Source of the DNA: Nitrospirota bacterium | GTDB lineage: Bacteria > Nitrospirota > Thermodesulfovibrionia > Thermodesulfovibrionales > SM23-35 | Length of the DNA: 9,155 bases | Direction: 5' to 3' | NCBI GenBank assembly: GCA_029883145.1 | Contig: JAOUJR010000048.1 | Location: forward strand, 1 to 9,155 | In this document: positions 1 through 7,679 of the stretch, one piece after another | How positions within the stretch are numbered: the first letter of the stretch is position 1 | Layout of the letters: each line of letters opens with the position of its first letter | Program-made: the position numbers and the translations under genes | The notes under the pieces: model-generated | Databases searched by the model: none | What the model saw: only the letters and a program-made list of their open reading frames with translations | Told to the model about the DNA's origin: nothing

Positions 1-633
1 TCAGGTGCCCTGTCTATTATCGAGTTTCTCCATAATACATCAAAGGGAGACAGAATAGATACAGTAAAAGAGGCTCTCGGAATAATTGCAGCCACAGCGG
101 ATCTGATTTTGGCTGAAGAACTCCTCAGTGAACTTGCTGACAGATTGAGGGTAAATGAATCAGTTCTCAGAAGTGAACTCAAAAAAATAAAGAAAAAGAC
201 CGGTCTCTATAAATTAGAAAGCCTCAAGACAGATAAGACAATACATAGTAGAGAGGAGTATCTTCTCTTAAGCGCAATCATCGCATTTCCTGAAAAAGCA
301 GATGATATTCTCTTACGATTAGACATTGAAGATTTGACGGATGAAACAATAAAGTCTCTCTTTAAGAAAATTAAAGCACTTGCAAATAAATTTAATTTAA
401 GCTCTCTTCTTGATACGGCAGATGATTCGGAAAAGGTCATAATTACTGCGCTCTCTCTCAAGCCCGGATTTGACTTAGAACATATTGACAGAAACATTGA
501 TGATTGTCTGCATATACTCATGCAGAAAAAATTTGAAGAAAAAGTGAGGCACGCGGAAGAATCCGGTGATATTGCCCTTTTGAATTTATTGCTGAAAGAA
601 AAACGTACTTTTATGAAAAGAGGTATCCAGTGA
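1..633 (+). CDS. dnaG: DNA primase, C-terminal part (5' end outside window)
   Basis: The reading frame is open from base 1 and gives the last 210 residues of a larger protein, so the true start and the zinc-finger and TOPRIM catalytic domains lie upstream of the window. The visible part is all-helical. An early segment reads like the DnaG stretch after the TOPRIM core (residues about 17-60, including [20 protein letters not shown]). It is followed by a low-conservation helical bundle (about 75-205) corresponding to the helicase (DnaB)-interacting C-terminal domain. DnaG makes the RNA primers for replication forks. The assignment rests on this pattern and on the position directly ahead of rpoD, with which it overlaps by 4 bp (GTGA), as in the well-known rpsU-dnaG-rpoD type operon. 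An internal TTG at 109 could be misread as a start, but the frame continues upstream of it with primase-like sequence. The family call is fairly secure; the C-terminal domain alone diverges quickly. Confidence 0.85.
   Translation, partial: SGALSIIEFLHNTSKGDRIDTVKEALGIIAATADLILAEELLSELADRLRVNESVLRSELKKIKKKTGLYKLESLKTDKTIHSREEYLLLSAIIAFPEKADDILLRLDIEDLTDETIKSLFKKIKALANKFNLSSLLDTADDSEKVIITALSLKPGFDLEHIDRNIDDCLHILMQKKFEEKVRHAEESGDIALLNLLLKEKRTFMKRGIQ
616..623 (+). promoter_or_regulatory. Ribosome binding site of rpoD, inside dnaG
   Basis: AAAAGAGG lies 6 nt before the GTG at 630, within the last codons of dnaG. It supports the GTG as the start of rpoD. No ATG, GTG or TTG occurs in that frame between the upstream in-frame stop at 567 and base 630. 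Confidence 0.6.
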
Positions 634-2186
634 AGGACTATTTTGATTATTTTGATTACTTTGATGAATATGATGATGAGAGATACACCAAGTATTTAAA
701 TAATGAGGTAGAGAGCATTACCAAGGAAGCAAGAGACCATAGTTTTGCAGAAGATGAGAAAGACCCTATTCGTTTTTATCTAAGGGAAATGGGGAACATG
801 TTACCACTTACACGAGAAGGCGAGAGTGATATTGCCAGAAAAATAGAAGATGGAAAGGAGAAGGTTTACCGGGTAATATTTTCACTTCCCTTTGCACTAA
901 GGAAACTCATCACCTTAGGCAAGATGGTCAGAGAGGGAGAGGCTCCTCTTGCAGTGATTATTCAGAATGGAGAAGAATACTCAGAGGAAGAATTGCTCCT
1001 TGAAAGAAAACGATTTTATGAAATTACAGAGAAAATAAACTCCCTTTATCAGAAAAGAAAGGTATATCTCTATAATTTAAAAGAGTCTCCATCTCTCCAA
1101 TCACGTACAGCTCTCAAAAAACTTCATAAAATAGGCACGAATCCTTCCCGTACACTCATTAAAACACTTGATAAAAATAGGTCCCATATACATGACAAAA
1201 TACATGAACTCAGATTAAGAGAAGATATCATTACTGCATTCTCTGATGAGTTGAAACAGTCAGTAATAGAAATAGACGACCTTCAGAAGAAAATAGCAGC
1301 CATAAAAAAGAGGTCACGACATCCAAAATCTGATATGAATAAAGAATGTCAGTTGTACAATAAGGAGATCATGCAAAAGGAAACGTTATTCGGTCTAAAG
1401 TTTGCTGAAATGAAGAAAGCTATTAAGGTTCTGATGGATGGTGAAAGAGAAGTACACGAAGCAAAAAAGACGATGATAGAATCTAATTTGCGTCTCGTTA
1501 TAAGCATTGCAAAAAGATATTTCAGTAGAGGATTGAGTTTTTCCGATCTGATCCAAGAAGGAAATATCGGACTCATGAAGGCTGTTGATAAATTCGAGTA
1601 CAGGCGCGGATATAAGTTCAGCACCTATGCAACCTGGTGGATTAAACAGGCAATAACAAGGGCACTGGCAGACCAATCGAGGACAATAAGGATACCGGTG
1701 CACATGGTGGAAACATCCAACAAGATCATAAAGGAAACAAGGGAATTTGTCCAGGAACAGGGGAGAGAACCTTCTGTTGATGAAATTGCTGAAAGGTTGA
1801 AAATTTCCGTTGAAAAGGTAAGGGGAATAAACAAAATCTCAGGAAATCCTATATCTCTTGAAACCCCGATCGGGAAAGAAGAGGATAGCTATCTCAGAGA
1901 TTTTATAGAAGATAAAGCGATGGTATCCCCACTTGATGCCGCGATTCGGATTGAAATGAAAAAGCAAATTGACAAGATTCTCTGTTCTCTCACTCCGAAG
2001 GAGGAAAAGATTATAAGAAGGCGATTTGGTATTGGCGAGGATATCCCGCATACACTCGAAGAGGTCGGGGTGGAATTTGATGTGACACGCGAACGAATCA
2101 GACAGATAGAATCCAAGGCAATAAGAAAACTCAAGCACCCTTCCAGAAGTAAATGGCTCAGGACATTTATCGAAAGCCGCCATTAA
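630..2186 (+). CDS. rpoD: RNA polymerase primary sigma factor (sigma-70, RpoD)
   Basis: This 518-residue protein is the housekeeping sigma factor that directs RNA polymerase to -10/-35 promoters. Region 1.2 is at about 45-76 ([11 protein letters not shown]). A long charged non-conserved region follows to about 280. Regions 2.1-2.4 are at about 282-360, with the near-invariant core [32 protein letters not shown] and [16 protein letters not shown]. Region 3 is at about 362-440. Region 4 is at about 450-515, with the -35-recognising helix-turn-helix at about 475-494 (TLEEVG...TRERIRQIE). A region this close to consensus together with the long non-conserved region indicates a group 1 sigma rather than RpoH or RpoS. 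Translation starts at GTG, overlapping dnaG. Unusual: no recognisable region 1.1 is present. The N-terminus is a short acidic-aromatic stretch encoded by a 9-bp tandem repeat. No convincing terminator follows it. Confidence 0.97.
   Translation: MKDYFDYFDYFDEYDDERYTKYLNNEVESITKEARDHSFAEDEKDPIRFYLREMGNMLPLTREGESDIARKIEDGKEKVYRVIFSLPFALRKLITLGKMVREGEAPLAVIIQNGEEYSEEELLLERKRFYEITEKINSLYQKRKVYLYNLKESPSLQSRTALKKLHKIGTNPSRTLIKTLDKNRSHIHDKIHELRLREDIITAFSDELKQSVIEIDDLQKKIAAIKKRSRHPKSDMNKECQLYNKEIMQKETLFGLKFAEMKKAIKVLMDGEREVHEAKKTMIESNLRLVISIAKRYFSRGLSFSDLIQEGNIGLMKAVDKFEYRRGYKFSTYATWWIKQAITRALADQSRTIRIPVHMVETSNKIIKETREFVQEQGREPSVDEIAERLKISVEKVRGINKISGNPISLETPIGKEEDSYLRDFIEDKAMVSPLDAAIRIEMKKQIDKILCSLTPKEEKIIRRRFGIGEDIPHTLEEVGVEFDVTRERIRQIESKAIRKLKHPSRSKWLRTFIESRH
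639..665 (+). repeat. Three tandem 9-bp units encoding Tyr-Phe-Asp near the RpoD N-terminus
   Basis: Three consecutive 9-bp units (TATTTTGAT, TATTTTGAT, TACTTTGAT) encode YFD three times, followed by the related EYDDE. The third unit differs by one synonymous base. The unit is a multiple of three, so gain or loss of a copy would keep the frame. Confidence 0.85.
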
Positions 2187-2218
2187 AAACTGGATTTGGG
2201 ATTTATTTAACTATCAGT

Positions 2219-2323
2219 CTAATGATGGTGATGGGATTCTGTCTTAGCCCCTTCAGGCTCACTATGGGCAGCCTTACCTGTAGCATCAAGGTGTAGTCTT
2301 TCTACATAGTGAGTGAATTCCAC
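2219..2323 (-). pseudogene. Short His-tailed ORF or gene remnant after the permease
   Basis: In the gap between the convergent rpoD and permease genes, one - strand frame is open from 2353 to the TAG at 2219-2221. It reads like real coding sequence: mixed charged and aromatic residues, purine-first codons, and an ending SHHHH. The only usual start in this frame is a GTG at 2321-2323, giving 34 residues (VEFTHYVERLHLDATG... to the His4 end). It is out of frame with the permease, whose own C-terminus (FKKRLG) is complete, so it is not a lost extension of it. It may be the surviving 3' end of a deleted gene, a small metal-binding peptide translated after the permease, or chance. I do not recognise the family. 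The ribosome site is weak (GAAG). Confidence 0.3.
2258..2313. repeat. 9-bp perfect inverted repeat with an inner hairpin, convergent intergenic region
   Basis: CTCACTATG (2258-2266) and CATAGTGAG (2305-2313) are perfect inverted copies separated by 38 bp. Inside lies a second stem, TGTAG-TCTTT-CTACA (2292-2306), which overlaps the right arm by two bases and so competes with it. The position between convergent gene ends suggests a role in transcript ending or mRNA protection. There is no T-tract on either strand, so it is not a typical intrinsic terminator. The 2187-2337 interval holds nothing else except the short ORF overlapping this repeat. Confidence 0.5.
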
Positions 2324-2337
2324 ATAAGCTTCAACAC

Positions 2338-3450
2338 CTAACCGAGTCGTTTTTTAAACCTCAATGAGCTTATTGTGAGAACTACTATACCTAATATAAA
2401 CAGTGCAATCATCTGGGGCCAGAGTATGTCTATGCCAACACCCTTTAAAAATATTCCCCTGAGTATCACGAGGAAGTACCTGAGAGGAATCAGGTAAGTT
2501 CCATACTGTATAATCTCTGGCATATTTTCAATTGGAAATATAAACCCAGAGAGCAATACTGCAGGTGCGAAAAAAAGAAATGTTGCCATCAAGGCCTGCT
2601 GTTGCGTCTTTGATACGGTAGATATAAAAAGCCCTATTCCCAATACTGACAGGAGGTAAATTGCTGTGCATAGGGAGAGAAACATAAATGAACCCTTTAT
2701 TGGTATATTAAACCAGAATACAGCAACCAAGGTCACAAAAACCATGTCAAAGAAGCCAATAGCAGCAAAGGGGAGAGTTTTTCCAATCATGAGTTCGATA
2801 GGCCTTAAAGGTGTAACCATAAGCTGTTCCATCGTTCCTATCTCTCTCTCACGCACCACTGCCATTGAAGTAAGGAGAAGACATATGAGCATTACCATTA
2901 TTGCAATAACACCAGGCACATTATAATTCCTGGACCTTAAGTCAGCATTAAACCATGCCCTTGTGCGCACATCAACTTTTACTGGTGACACCTTGATATT
3001 TTGTGTTCCCATCTCTTTCGCATATTTTGCGAGAACCCTGCTCACATAGTTCATTGCAACTATTGCTGTGTTAGAGTCGGTTCCATCAACAATTACCTGA
3101 ACCTCTGTCGGAATTCCTTTTTTCAAATCTTTTTTTAATCCAGAGTTAATTTGTATTGCACAGAGAACTTTACCTCTGTCAAGTAACTCTCTTATTTCTC
3201 CTGTAGACTCCGGAGCATATCTGATAGTAAAATATCCCGAAGACTCAAGCCTCCTTGCAAGCTCTCTGCTCTCATATGACTTATCAAGGTCATAATATGC
3301 AGTCGCTATGTTACTCACATCTGTAGTAACTGCATAACCAAAAACTATTGTCTGGATTATCGGGACACCAAAGATAATCGCTTTCATTCTTCTATCCCTG
3401 AAAACTTGTATAAATTCCTTGATTATCATTTGTTTGATACGTTTAAACAT
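2338..3450 (-). CDS. ABC-2 type export permease, second of the pair (YbhR/YbhS-like)
   Basis: This is a 370-residue inner-membrane permease of the ABC-2 family. One transmembrane helix is near the N-terminus (about 24-42). A periplasmic domain of about 135 residues follows, including VDGTDSNTA at 121-129. Five further helices lie at about 179-199, 224-247, 255-277, 288-306 and 344-364. The cytoplasmic loop VREREIGTMEQLMVTPLRPIELMIGK (198-223), given here only to mark the element, is the family hallmark that contacts the ATPase. Length matches the family. It starts 2 nt after the stop of the upstream permease, so the two are co-translated. The two permeases are full-length paralogues with the same topology and motifs and presumably form the heterodimeric membrane channel. 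It is the last gene of the operon. The substrate cannot be read from the sequence; relatives export drugs, cations or unknown compounds. Confidence 0.92.
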   Translation of the reverse strand: MFKRIKQMIIKEFIQVFRDRRMKAIIFGVPIIQTIVFGYAVTTDVSNIATAYYDLDKSYESRELARRLESSGYFTIRYAPESTGEIRELLDRGKVLCAIQINSGLKKDLKKGIPTEVQVIVDGTDSNTAIVAMNYVSRVLAKYAKEMGTQNIKVSPVKVDVRTRAWFNADLRSRNYNVPGVIAIMVMLICLLLTSMAVVREREIGTMEQLMVTPLRPIELMIGKTLPFAAIGFFDMVFVTLVAVFWFNIPIKGSFMFLSLCTAIYLLSVLGIGLFISTVSKTQQQALMATFLFFAPAVLLSGFIFPIENMPEIIQYGTYLIPLRYFLVILRGIFLKGVGIDILWPQMIALFILGIVVLTISSLRFKKRLG

Positions 3451-3452
3451 TA

Positions 3453-4559
3453 TTACTGAATCCTCTTTTTGAATTTCTTATTTGCAATAGCAAAAACTGT
3501 CAATCCGAAAATTAATAATAACACTGTTTCCATCACAAGGAGTCCTAATGTATTTCCTTTTAAAAATATTCCCTTAAGCATAGATACTAAATAACGTGCG
3601 GGAATAATGTAAGTGATTATCTGGAGTGGTTGCGGCATGTTCGATATGGCAAACATAAATCCTGAAAGGAGAAAGGCGGGAAGAAATGTGGTAACCATCG
3701 CTATCTGACTCGATACGAGCTGTGACCTTGCAATAATTGATATAAGGATCCCAAAACTCAAACTACCGAAGAGGAATATCGAAGAAAGTGCCATAAGTAA
3801 AAAGACATTACCTTTCAGAGGAACATCAAATAAAAAGACACCTATCAGTACAGATATTACCACATCAATAAACCCAATGAGGAAATAGGGTGTTAACTTT
3901 CCTAAAATAAGCTCAGAAGTTTTTATTGGTGTAGATATGAGTTGTTCCATTGTTCCCCGCTCCCATTCTCTTGCAATAGTAAGAGAAGTAAGAAGTGCAG
4001 TAATTACAGCCATTATTACTGCAATAAGTCCAGGGATTATGAAATTTCTCGATTTGAGTTCCTGGTTATACCAGATACGCACACGGAAATCAATAAGAGG
4101 TGTGATGTAGCCTCTTATTCTCTGAGAATACAGCTCTGACACTGCAGAGATGTACCCCAATGCGATAGTTGCTGTATTAGAATCACTCCCATCAACAATT
4201 ACCTGAAGTTCGGCATTTTTTCCTGTTCTGATGTTTTTAGAGAAATCTTCCGGTATCCACAGTGCAACCCTCGCTCTGCCCGAATCGACATATTTATCAA
4301 TATCCTCAGGTCTATCTACATTGCTGACAACAGTAAAGTAACCAGACTCTCTGAATTCTGCTATGAGTTCCCTGCTTATGCTGCTTTTATCGCGGTCATA
4401 GACGATAGTGGTGAGTCTGTCAACATCAAGGCTTATTGCATAGCCGAATATAAAGAGAAGTATTACAGGCATTAAAAATGCCATAGCAAGACTCAGGGGA
4501 TCTCTCCATATCTGGATGAGTTCTTTTTTTGTTATCGCCTTAACTCTCAAAAGTTTCAT
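3453..4559 (-). CDS. ABC-2 type export permease, first of the pair (YbhS/YbhR-like)
   Basis: This 368-residue permease has the same plan as the gene after it: a transmembrane helix at about 22-43, then a periplasmic domain with VDGSDSNTA (122-130). The coupling motif is AREWERGTMEQLISTPIKTSE at about 196-216 (key residues R203-G-T-M-E-Q-L). Helices lie at about 175-195, 222-242, 252-276, 286-305 and 338-359. It would pair with the second permease as the membrane part of the exporter driven by the two ATPases encoded just upstream. A 53-bp spacer separates it from the second ATPase gene, and no strong Shine-Dalgarno site is visible before its ATG (only GTAAG some 10 nt upstream). The start is supported by the usual MKLLRVKAITKKELIQIWRD-like beginning, in which the K(K)E...WRD amphipathic segment precedes the first helix in this family. 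Substrate unknown. Confidence 0.92.
   Translation of the reverse strand: MKLLRVKAITKKELIQIWRDPLSLAMAFLMPVILLFIFGYAISLDVDRLTTIVYDRDKSSISRELIAEFRESGYFTVVSNVDRPEDIDKYVDSGRARVALWIPEDFSKNIRTGKNAELQVIVDGSDSNTATIALGYISAVSELYSQRIRGYITPLIDFRVRIWYNQELKSRNFIIPGLIAVIMAVITALLTSLTIAREWERGTMEQLISTPIKTSELILGKLTPYFLIGFIDVVISVLIGVFLFDVPLKGNVFLLMALSSIFLFGSLSFGILISIIARSQLVSSQIAMVTTFLPAFLLSGFMFAISNMPQPLQIITYIIPARYLVSMLKGIFLKGNTLGLLVMETVLLLIFGLTVFAIANKKFKKRIQ
3461..3467 (-). promoter_or_regulatory. Likely ribosome binding site of the second permease
   Basis: AGAGG on the - strand lies in the last codons of the first permease, about 11 nt before the ATG at 3450. The spacing is on the long side, but together with the 2-nt intergenic gap it suggests translational coupling. 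Confidence 0.4.
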
Positions 4560-4612
4560 ATGAAAACTTACAGCAATATCGCTTCCACGCTATCAAGCTG
4601 GCAAGCTTATTT

Positions 4613-5539
4613 CTAAGAAACCTCTATCAATGTCACAAAAACATCTTCTAAAGACGGCATGATCTTCTCAATCCTATTGACAATAATGTTTGAATCTGTA
4701 AGTATTTTTTTAATTTGTGGGATAGACAGTTCAGCATTATCTACAGTTGCATGGAGCAAGCTCCCAAAGATTGCAGTTTCTATATTATTTCTATCGAGAA
4801 CTTCCATTGCATCAACAACTTTATCAAGCTCAATTTCCAGTACGTCACGTTTCATATATTCCTGCCTCAATTCATTTGGTGTCCCTTCAGCGATAATCCT
4901 CCCTCTGTATATAAGAGCAAGTCTGTCACAGTAATCGGCCTCGTCCATATAATGGGTTGTGACAAAAATAGTCGTTCCTGCCTGTGACATCTCATAGATA
5001 AGATTCCAGAAGTTACGTCTTGAAATTGGGTCAACCCCTGATGTTGGTTCATCAAGAAATAGTATCGGCGGTTCATGAAGAATAGCACAGCCGAGGGCAA
5101 GCCTCTGTTTAAATCCTCCTGGAAGGGTTTTTGTGATAGCATCCCTCCTATCCTTAATCCCTGCCATTTCTAAAACCCTTTCCATTCTCTCCTTTCTCTT
5201 CTCCTTCGAAACTCCATAAACCCCGCTAAAAAAATTGATATTTTCTTCTACTTTAAGATCATCATAAAGTGAAAATCTTTGCGACATATAGCCTATATGT
5301 TTTTTTATTTCTTCAGATTCTTTCATGACATCATACCCGCCGACAAACCCATTTCCGCTGGTTGGGAATAAAAGTCCACAGAGCATCTTAATGGTTGTTG
5401 ACTTGCCCGCACCATTTGGTCCGAGGAACCCAAAAATCTCGCCCTTTTTAATGCCTAAACTTATATTATCCACAGCGACAAAGTCGTCAAACTTACGAGT
5501 TAAACCTTCAACCTTTACGGCGATGTTGTTTTCTTTCAT
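4613..5539 (-). CDS. ABC exporter ATPase B (YbhF C-terminal-half-like)
   Basis: This 308-residue nucleotide-binding subunit couples ATP hydrolysis to the two ABC-2 permeases. Visible motifs: Walker A GPNGAGKS (40-47), Q-loop in GYMSQRF (83-89), signature LPGGFKQ (139-145), Walker B ILFLDE (159-164), D-loop SGVDP (167-171), H-loop TTHYMDE with His196, and the C-terminal family ending MPSLEDVFVTLIE. The signature carries Pro instead of Ser (LPGG for LSGG), while Walker A, Walker B and the H-loop histidine are intact. The ATG overlaps the stop of ATPase A by 4 bp (ATGA), indicating translational coupling and probably equal amounts. In E. coli YbhF the two ATPase halves are one polypeptide; here they are separate genes. 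It could alternatively homodimerise, but the complementary defect in ATPase A argues for a heterodimer. Confidence 0.93.
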   Translation of the reverse strand: MKENNIAVKVEGLTRKFDDFVAVDNISLGIKKGEIFGFLGPNGAGKSTTIKMLCGLLFPTSGNGFVGGYDVMKESEEIKKHIGYMSQRFSLYDDLKVEENINFFSGVYGVSKEKRKERMERVLEMAGIKDRRDAITKTLPGGFKQRLALGCAILHEPPILFLDEPTSGVDPISRRNFWNLIYEMSQAGTTIFVTTHYMDEADYCDRLALIYRGRIIAEGTPNELRQEYMKRDVLEIELDKVVDAMEVLDRNNIETAIFGSLLHATVDNAELSIPQIKKILTDSNIIVNRIEKIMPSLEDVFVTLIEVS

Positions 5540-6459
5540 CGTTTATCCACCATCGAAATAAAGACATCCTCAATTGAAGGTACTATCTCCCTGTAGTCTC
5601 TTACTTCTATGCCCTCACTCCTAAGTTTCCCGATGATATCATCCAGTGCCTCTCTTTTATCAATGGCTATGTGAAGTCTATCACCGTAAATGCTTACGTT
5701 TTTTACACCTTCACTATTCCTGATAATCTCTCTTGCGTTTCGCGCATCATCAGACCACACCTCAATCATCGGTATACCGAGAGACTTCTTGATCGTCATG
5801 GGTTCGTTCTTCATAAGTAACCTTCCTTTGTACATAAGCCCTACCCTTGTACACCGCTCTGACTCATCAAGATATGCTGTTGAAATAAGAATTGTCACTT
5901 TTTCCTTTAATAGGTCATAAAGAATTTTCCAGAAATCTCTTCGTGATACAGGGTCAACACCATTTGTCGGTTCATCAAGAAACAAGACTTCAGGTGTATG
6001 AATAAGGACACAAGCAAGCCCGAGCTTTTGCTTCATCCCTCCTGAAAGTTTTCCTGCGAGCCTACTCTTAAATGGTGTGAGATTACTGAAACCGAGGAGC
6101 CTTTCAATTCTTGCTGGGCGCTCTTTTTCAGGAACATCGTAAAGGTCTGCATAGAATACTATATTTTCCATTACTGTAAGGTCTTCATAGAGCCCGAACC
6201 TCTGAGACATATATCCAATTTTTTCCTTGATCCTTTCGCCTTCTTTAATAATTGAATGGCCTGCAACCCATGCTTCACCTGACGTTGGCTCCATAATTGC
6301 TGTAAGAAGTCTCATGGTTGTTGTCTTTCCTGCACCATCCGGCCCAACAAGTCCAAATAATTCACCTTTTTTAATATCCAGTTTTAGATTATCAACAGCA
6401 ATGTTGCCATTAAAAATCTTTGTAAGGTTAGATGTTTTTATTGCTACAGATTCATTCAT
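5536..6459 (-). CDS. ABC exporter ATPase A (YbhF N-terminal-half-like), H-loop His replaced by Ala
   Basis: This is a 307-residue nucleotide-binding subunit. Walker A is GPDGAGKT (39-46), with Asp in place of the common Asn. The Q-loop is in GYMSQRF (82-88), the signature LSGGMKQ (138-144), Walker B VLFLDE (158-163) and the D-loop NGVDP (166-170). At the H-loop the sequence reads STAYLDE: the switch histidine, expected at residue 195, is alanine. The ending VPSIEDVFISMV is typical of the family. The start at 6459 gives the expected N-terminus, with the beta-strand just inside. No good ribosome site is seen in AGATCTAAA before the ATG. It follows the HlyD adaptor after a 181-bp gap holding a fold-back repeat, so it may have its own promoter or depend on read-through. 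It overlaps ATPase B by 4 bp. Role: partner of ATPase B in the exporter, probably contributing a weakly hydrolysing site. Confidence 0.93.
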   Translation of the reverse strand: MNESVAIKTSNLTKIFNGNIAVDNLKLDIKKGELFGLVGPDGAGKTTTMRLLTAIMEPTSGEAWVAGHSIIKEGERIKEKIGYMSQRFGLYEDLTVMENIVFYADLYDVPEKERPARIERLLGFSNLTPFKSRLAGKLSGGMKQKLGLACVLIHTPEVLFLDEPTNGVDPVSRRDFWKILYDLLKEKVTILISTAYLDESERCTRVGLMYKGRLLMKNEPMTIKKSLGIPMIEVWSDDARNAREIIRNSEGVKNVSIYGDRLHIAIDKREALDDIIGKLRSEGIEVRDYREIVPSIEDVFISMVDKR

Positions 6460-6489
6460 TTTAGATCTATAAAAAGATTATTGTTTCAT

Positions 6490-6574
6490 GAGATTGCTTC
6501 GTCCCGATCCCGAAAGCATTCGGGGTGAGTTTCGAGACTGTAGCGAAAAGAGCTTAGTACTGTCGAAAAATCTC
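6490..6574. repeat. Fold-back intergenic repeat between the adaptor and ATPase A genes
   Basis: GAGATTGCTTCG (6490-6501) can pair with CGAAAAATCTC (6564-6574) as a 10-bp stem with a small internal bulge. Two smaller hairpins lie inside: CCCGAA-AGCA-TTCGGG (6509-6524, perfect 6-bp stem) and TTTCG...CGAAA (6530-6548). The left arm, with one extra T, is a 13-base identity with 7718-7730 in the element upstream of the adaptor gene, which points to a dispersed repeat family. The rest of the 6460-6640 gap shows only a short dyad, TGTATC-TT-GATACA at 6611-6624. Confidence 0.6.
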
Positions 6575-6640
6575 TCAGTGTGTGAAAGCCAGCCCTGTTT
6601 ATCAAAACCTTGTATCTTGATACAGCAGTCTCTGAGTTCT

Positions 6641-7627
6641 TCATCTCAACAATATCCTTACATCTGCAGGCATACCCGGTTTAAGTTCATCGTTAATATT
6701 CTTCACACTTACCTTCACCCCAAAAACAAGTTTCACCCTCTCCTCCTGTGTCTGGACAATCTTTGGGGTAAATTCTGCCTCTGATGAGATGAAGGTAACA
6801 GTACCTTCATATGTTTTTCCCGGGTAAGAGTCAGTGTTAACCTTTACCTTTTGTCCAAGCTTTACGTGACCAAGTCTGTCTTCCTTCACATACACTTTTA
6901 TCCATGGATTCTCAAGGTCACCTATGGTATACACAGGAATTCCCGGTGCAACAGTTTCGCCAAGCTCGATATTTTTCCTTAAAATTACACCTGAAAACGG
7001 AGAATATATTGTAGTATCCTTTAGCCTTTCTTCTGATGTAGCTAACGCTGCTCTTGCCTGTTGAACACGATGCTCTGCGGCAGTTATTTCCTCTTTTCTC
7101 GGACCTTCCTTCACAAGACTCAATGTCTCAAGTGCCTTTTTATGTTGAGATACAGTTACATCATATGTCTTTTTTGATGCATCCATCTGCTGGGCAGATA
7201 TCGCATCATTTCTGTAAAGGGTTTCGTACCTCTCATAGTCCTTCTTTGCTTTGATAAGTTCTGCCTCTGCAGAGCTCACATTTGCACGTGCCTGTTCAAT
7301 CTCCTGAGTTCTCGAACCTGCCCTTAATTCTGCAAGTCGTGTCAAAGCTTCTTGAAGAGATGCTCTGTTCTGAGTAACAATGCTTGCAAGTTCAGCATTA
7401 TCAAGCCTGGCAAGTATGTCTCCTTTTTTAACCTTATACCCCTCATCTACCAGAAGCTCTACAACCCTTCCGGAAAGTTTAAACCCAATATTTGCCTCTG
7501 TCACCTCAACATTACCTGAAAGCACAATCATTCCTTCCCCATGCTTGTTACTCAAACGGCTTACAAGAAAAACAACTAAGACTACTACAATAAGAATTCC
7601 TATAATTAAAAATTTCTTTTTCTTCAT
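6641..7627 (-). CDS. HlyD-family periplasmic adaptor (YbhG-like membrane fusion protein)
   Basis: This 328-residue adaptor would link the inner-membrane ABC exporter to an outer-membrane channel. A basic N-terminus (MKKKK) and one hydrophobic helix at about 6-23 act as an uncleaved anchor, leaving the rest in the periplasm. The first lipoyl half-motif is at about 41-78 (IGFKLSGRVVEL...GDILARLDNAEL). An alpha-helical hairpin or coiled coil rich in Ala, Glu, Lys and Arg spans about 80-205. The second lipoyl half follows at about 206-237 (IYSPFSGVILRKNIELGETV). A beta-barrel region runs to the end, with the FTPK...Q..EERVKLVF motif at about 286-302, typical of this subgroup. A strong ribosome site (TAAGGAG) supports the start. 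It is the first gene of the operon, and no TolC-type channel gene or TetR-type regulator is visible beside it. Substrate unknown. Confidence 0.93.
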   Translation of the reverse strand: MKKKKFLIIGILIVVVLVVFLVSRLSNKHGEGMIVLSGNVEVTEANIGFKLSGRVVELLVDEGYKVKKGDILARLDNAELASIVTQNRASLQEALTRLAELRAGSRTQEIEQARANVSSAEAELIKAKKDYERYETLYRNDAISAQQMDASKKTYDVTVSQHKKALETLSLVKEGPRKEEITAAEHRVQQARAALATSEERLKDTTIYSPFSGVILRKNIELGETVAPGIPVYTIGDLENPWIKVYVKEDRLGHVKLGQKVKVNTDSYPGKTYEGTVTFISSEAEFTPKIVQTQEERVKLVFGVKVSVKNINDELKPGMPADVRILLR

Positions 7628-7633
7628 CTCGGT

Positions 7634-7640
7634 CTCCTTA
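7634..7640 (-). promoter_or_regulatory. Ribosome binding site of the HlyD adaptor gene
   Basis: TAAGGAG on the - strand ends 6 nt before the ATG at 7625-7627. It is the clearest Shine-Dalgarno sequence in the window and fixes this start. Confidence 0.75.
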
Positions 7641-7679
7641 CCTTAACTTTTTTTAAAAATCTTTCCTAACTCCTGAACA

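Noticed and set aside
1349..2183. Several - strand ORFs of 69-114 codons inside rpoD
   Set aside because: They are antisense shadows of a highly conserved sigma factor sequence, with no ribosome sites or recognisable products.
2292..2306. Hairpin TGTAG-TCTTT-CTACA as an intrinsic terminator
   Set aside because: A 5-bp AT-containing stem without a following T-tract on either strand is too weak to call a terminator.
6611..6624. Short dyad TGTATC-TT-GATACA as a repressor operator
   Set aside because: It lies downstream of the adaptor stop codon, occurs once, and no regulator gene is nearby, so a 6-bp dyad is not enough.
6488..6784. 98-codon + strand ORF across the intergenic repeat and the 3' end of the adaptor gene
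   Set aside because: It starts inside the fold-back repeat and then runs antisense through well-supported HlyD coding sequence; its product shows no family-like pattern.
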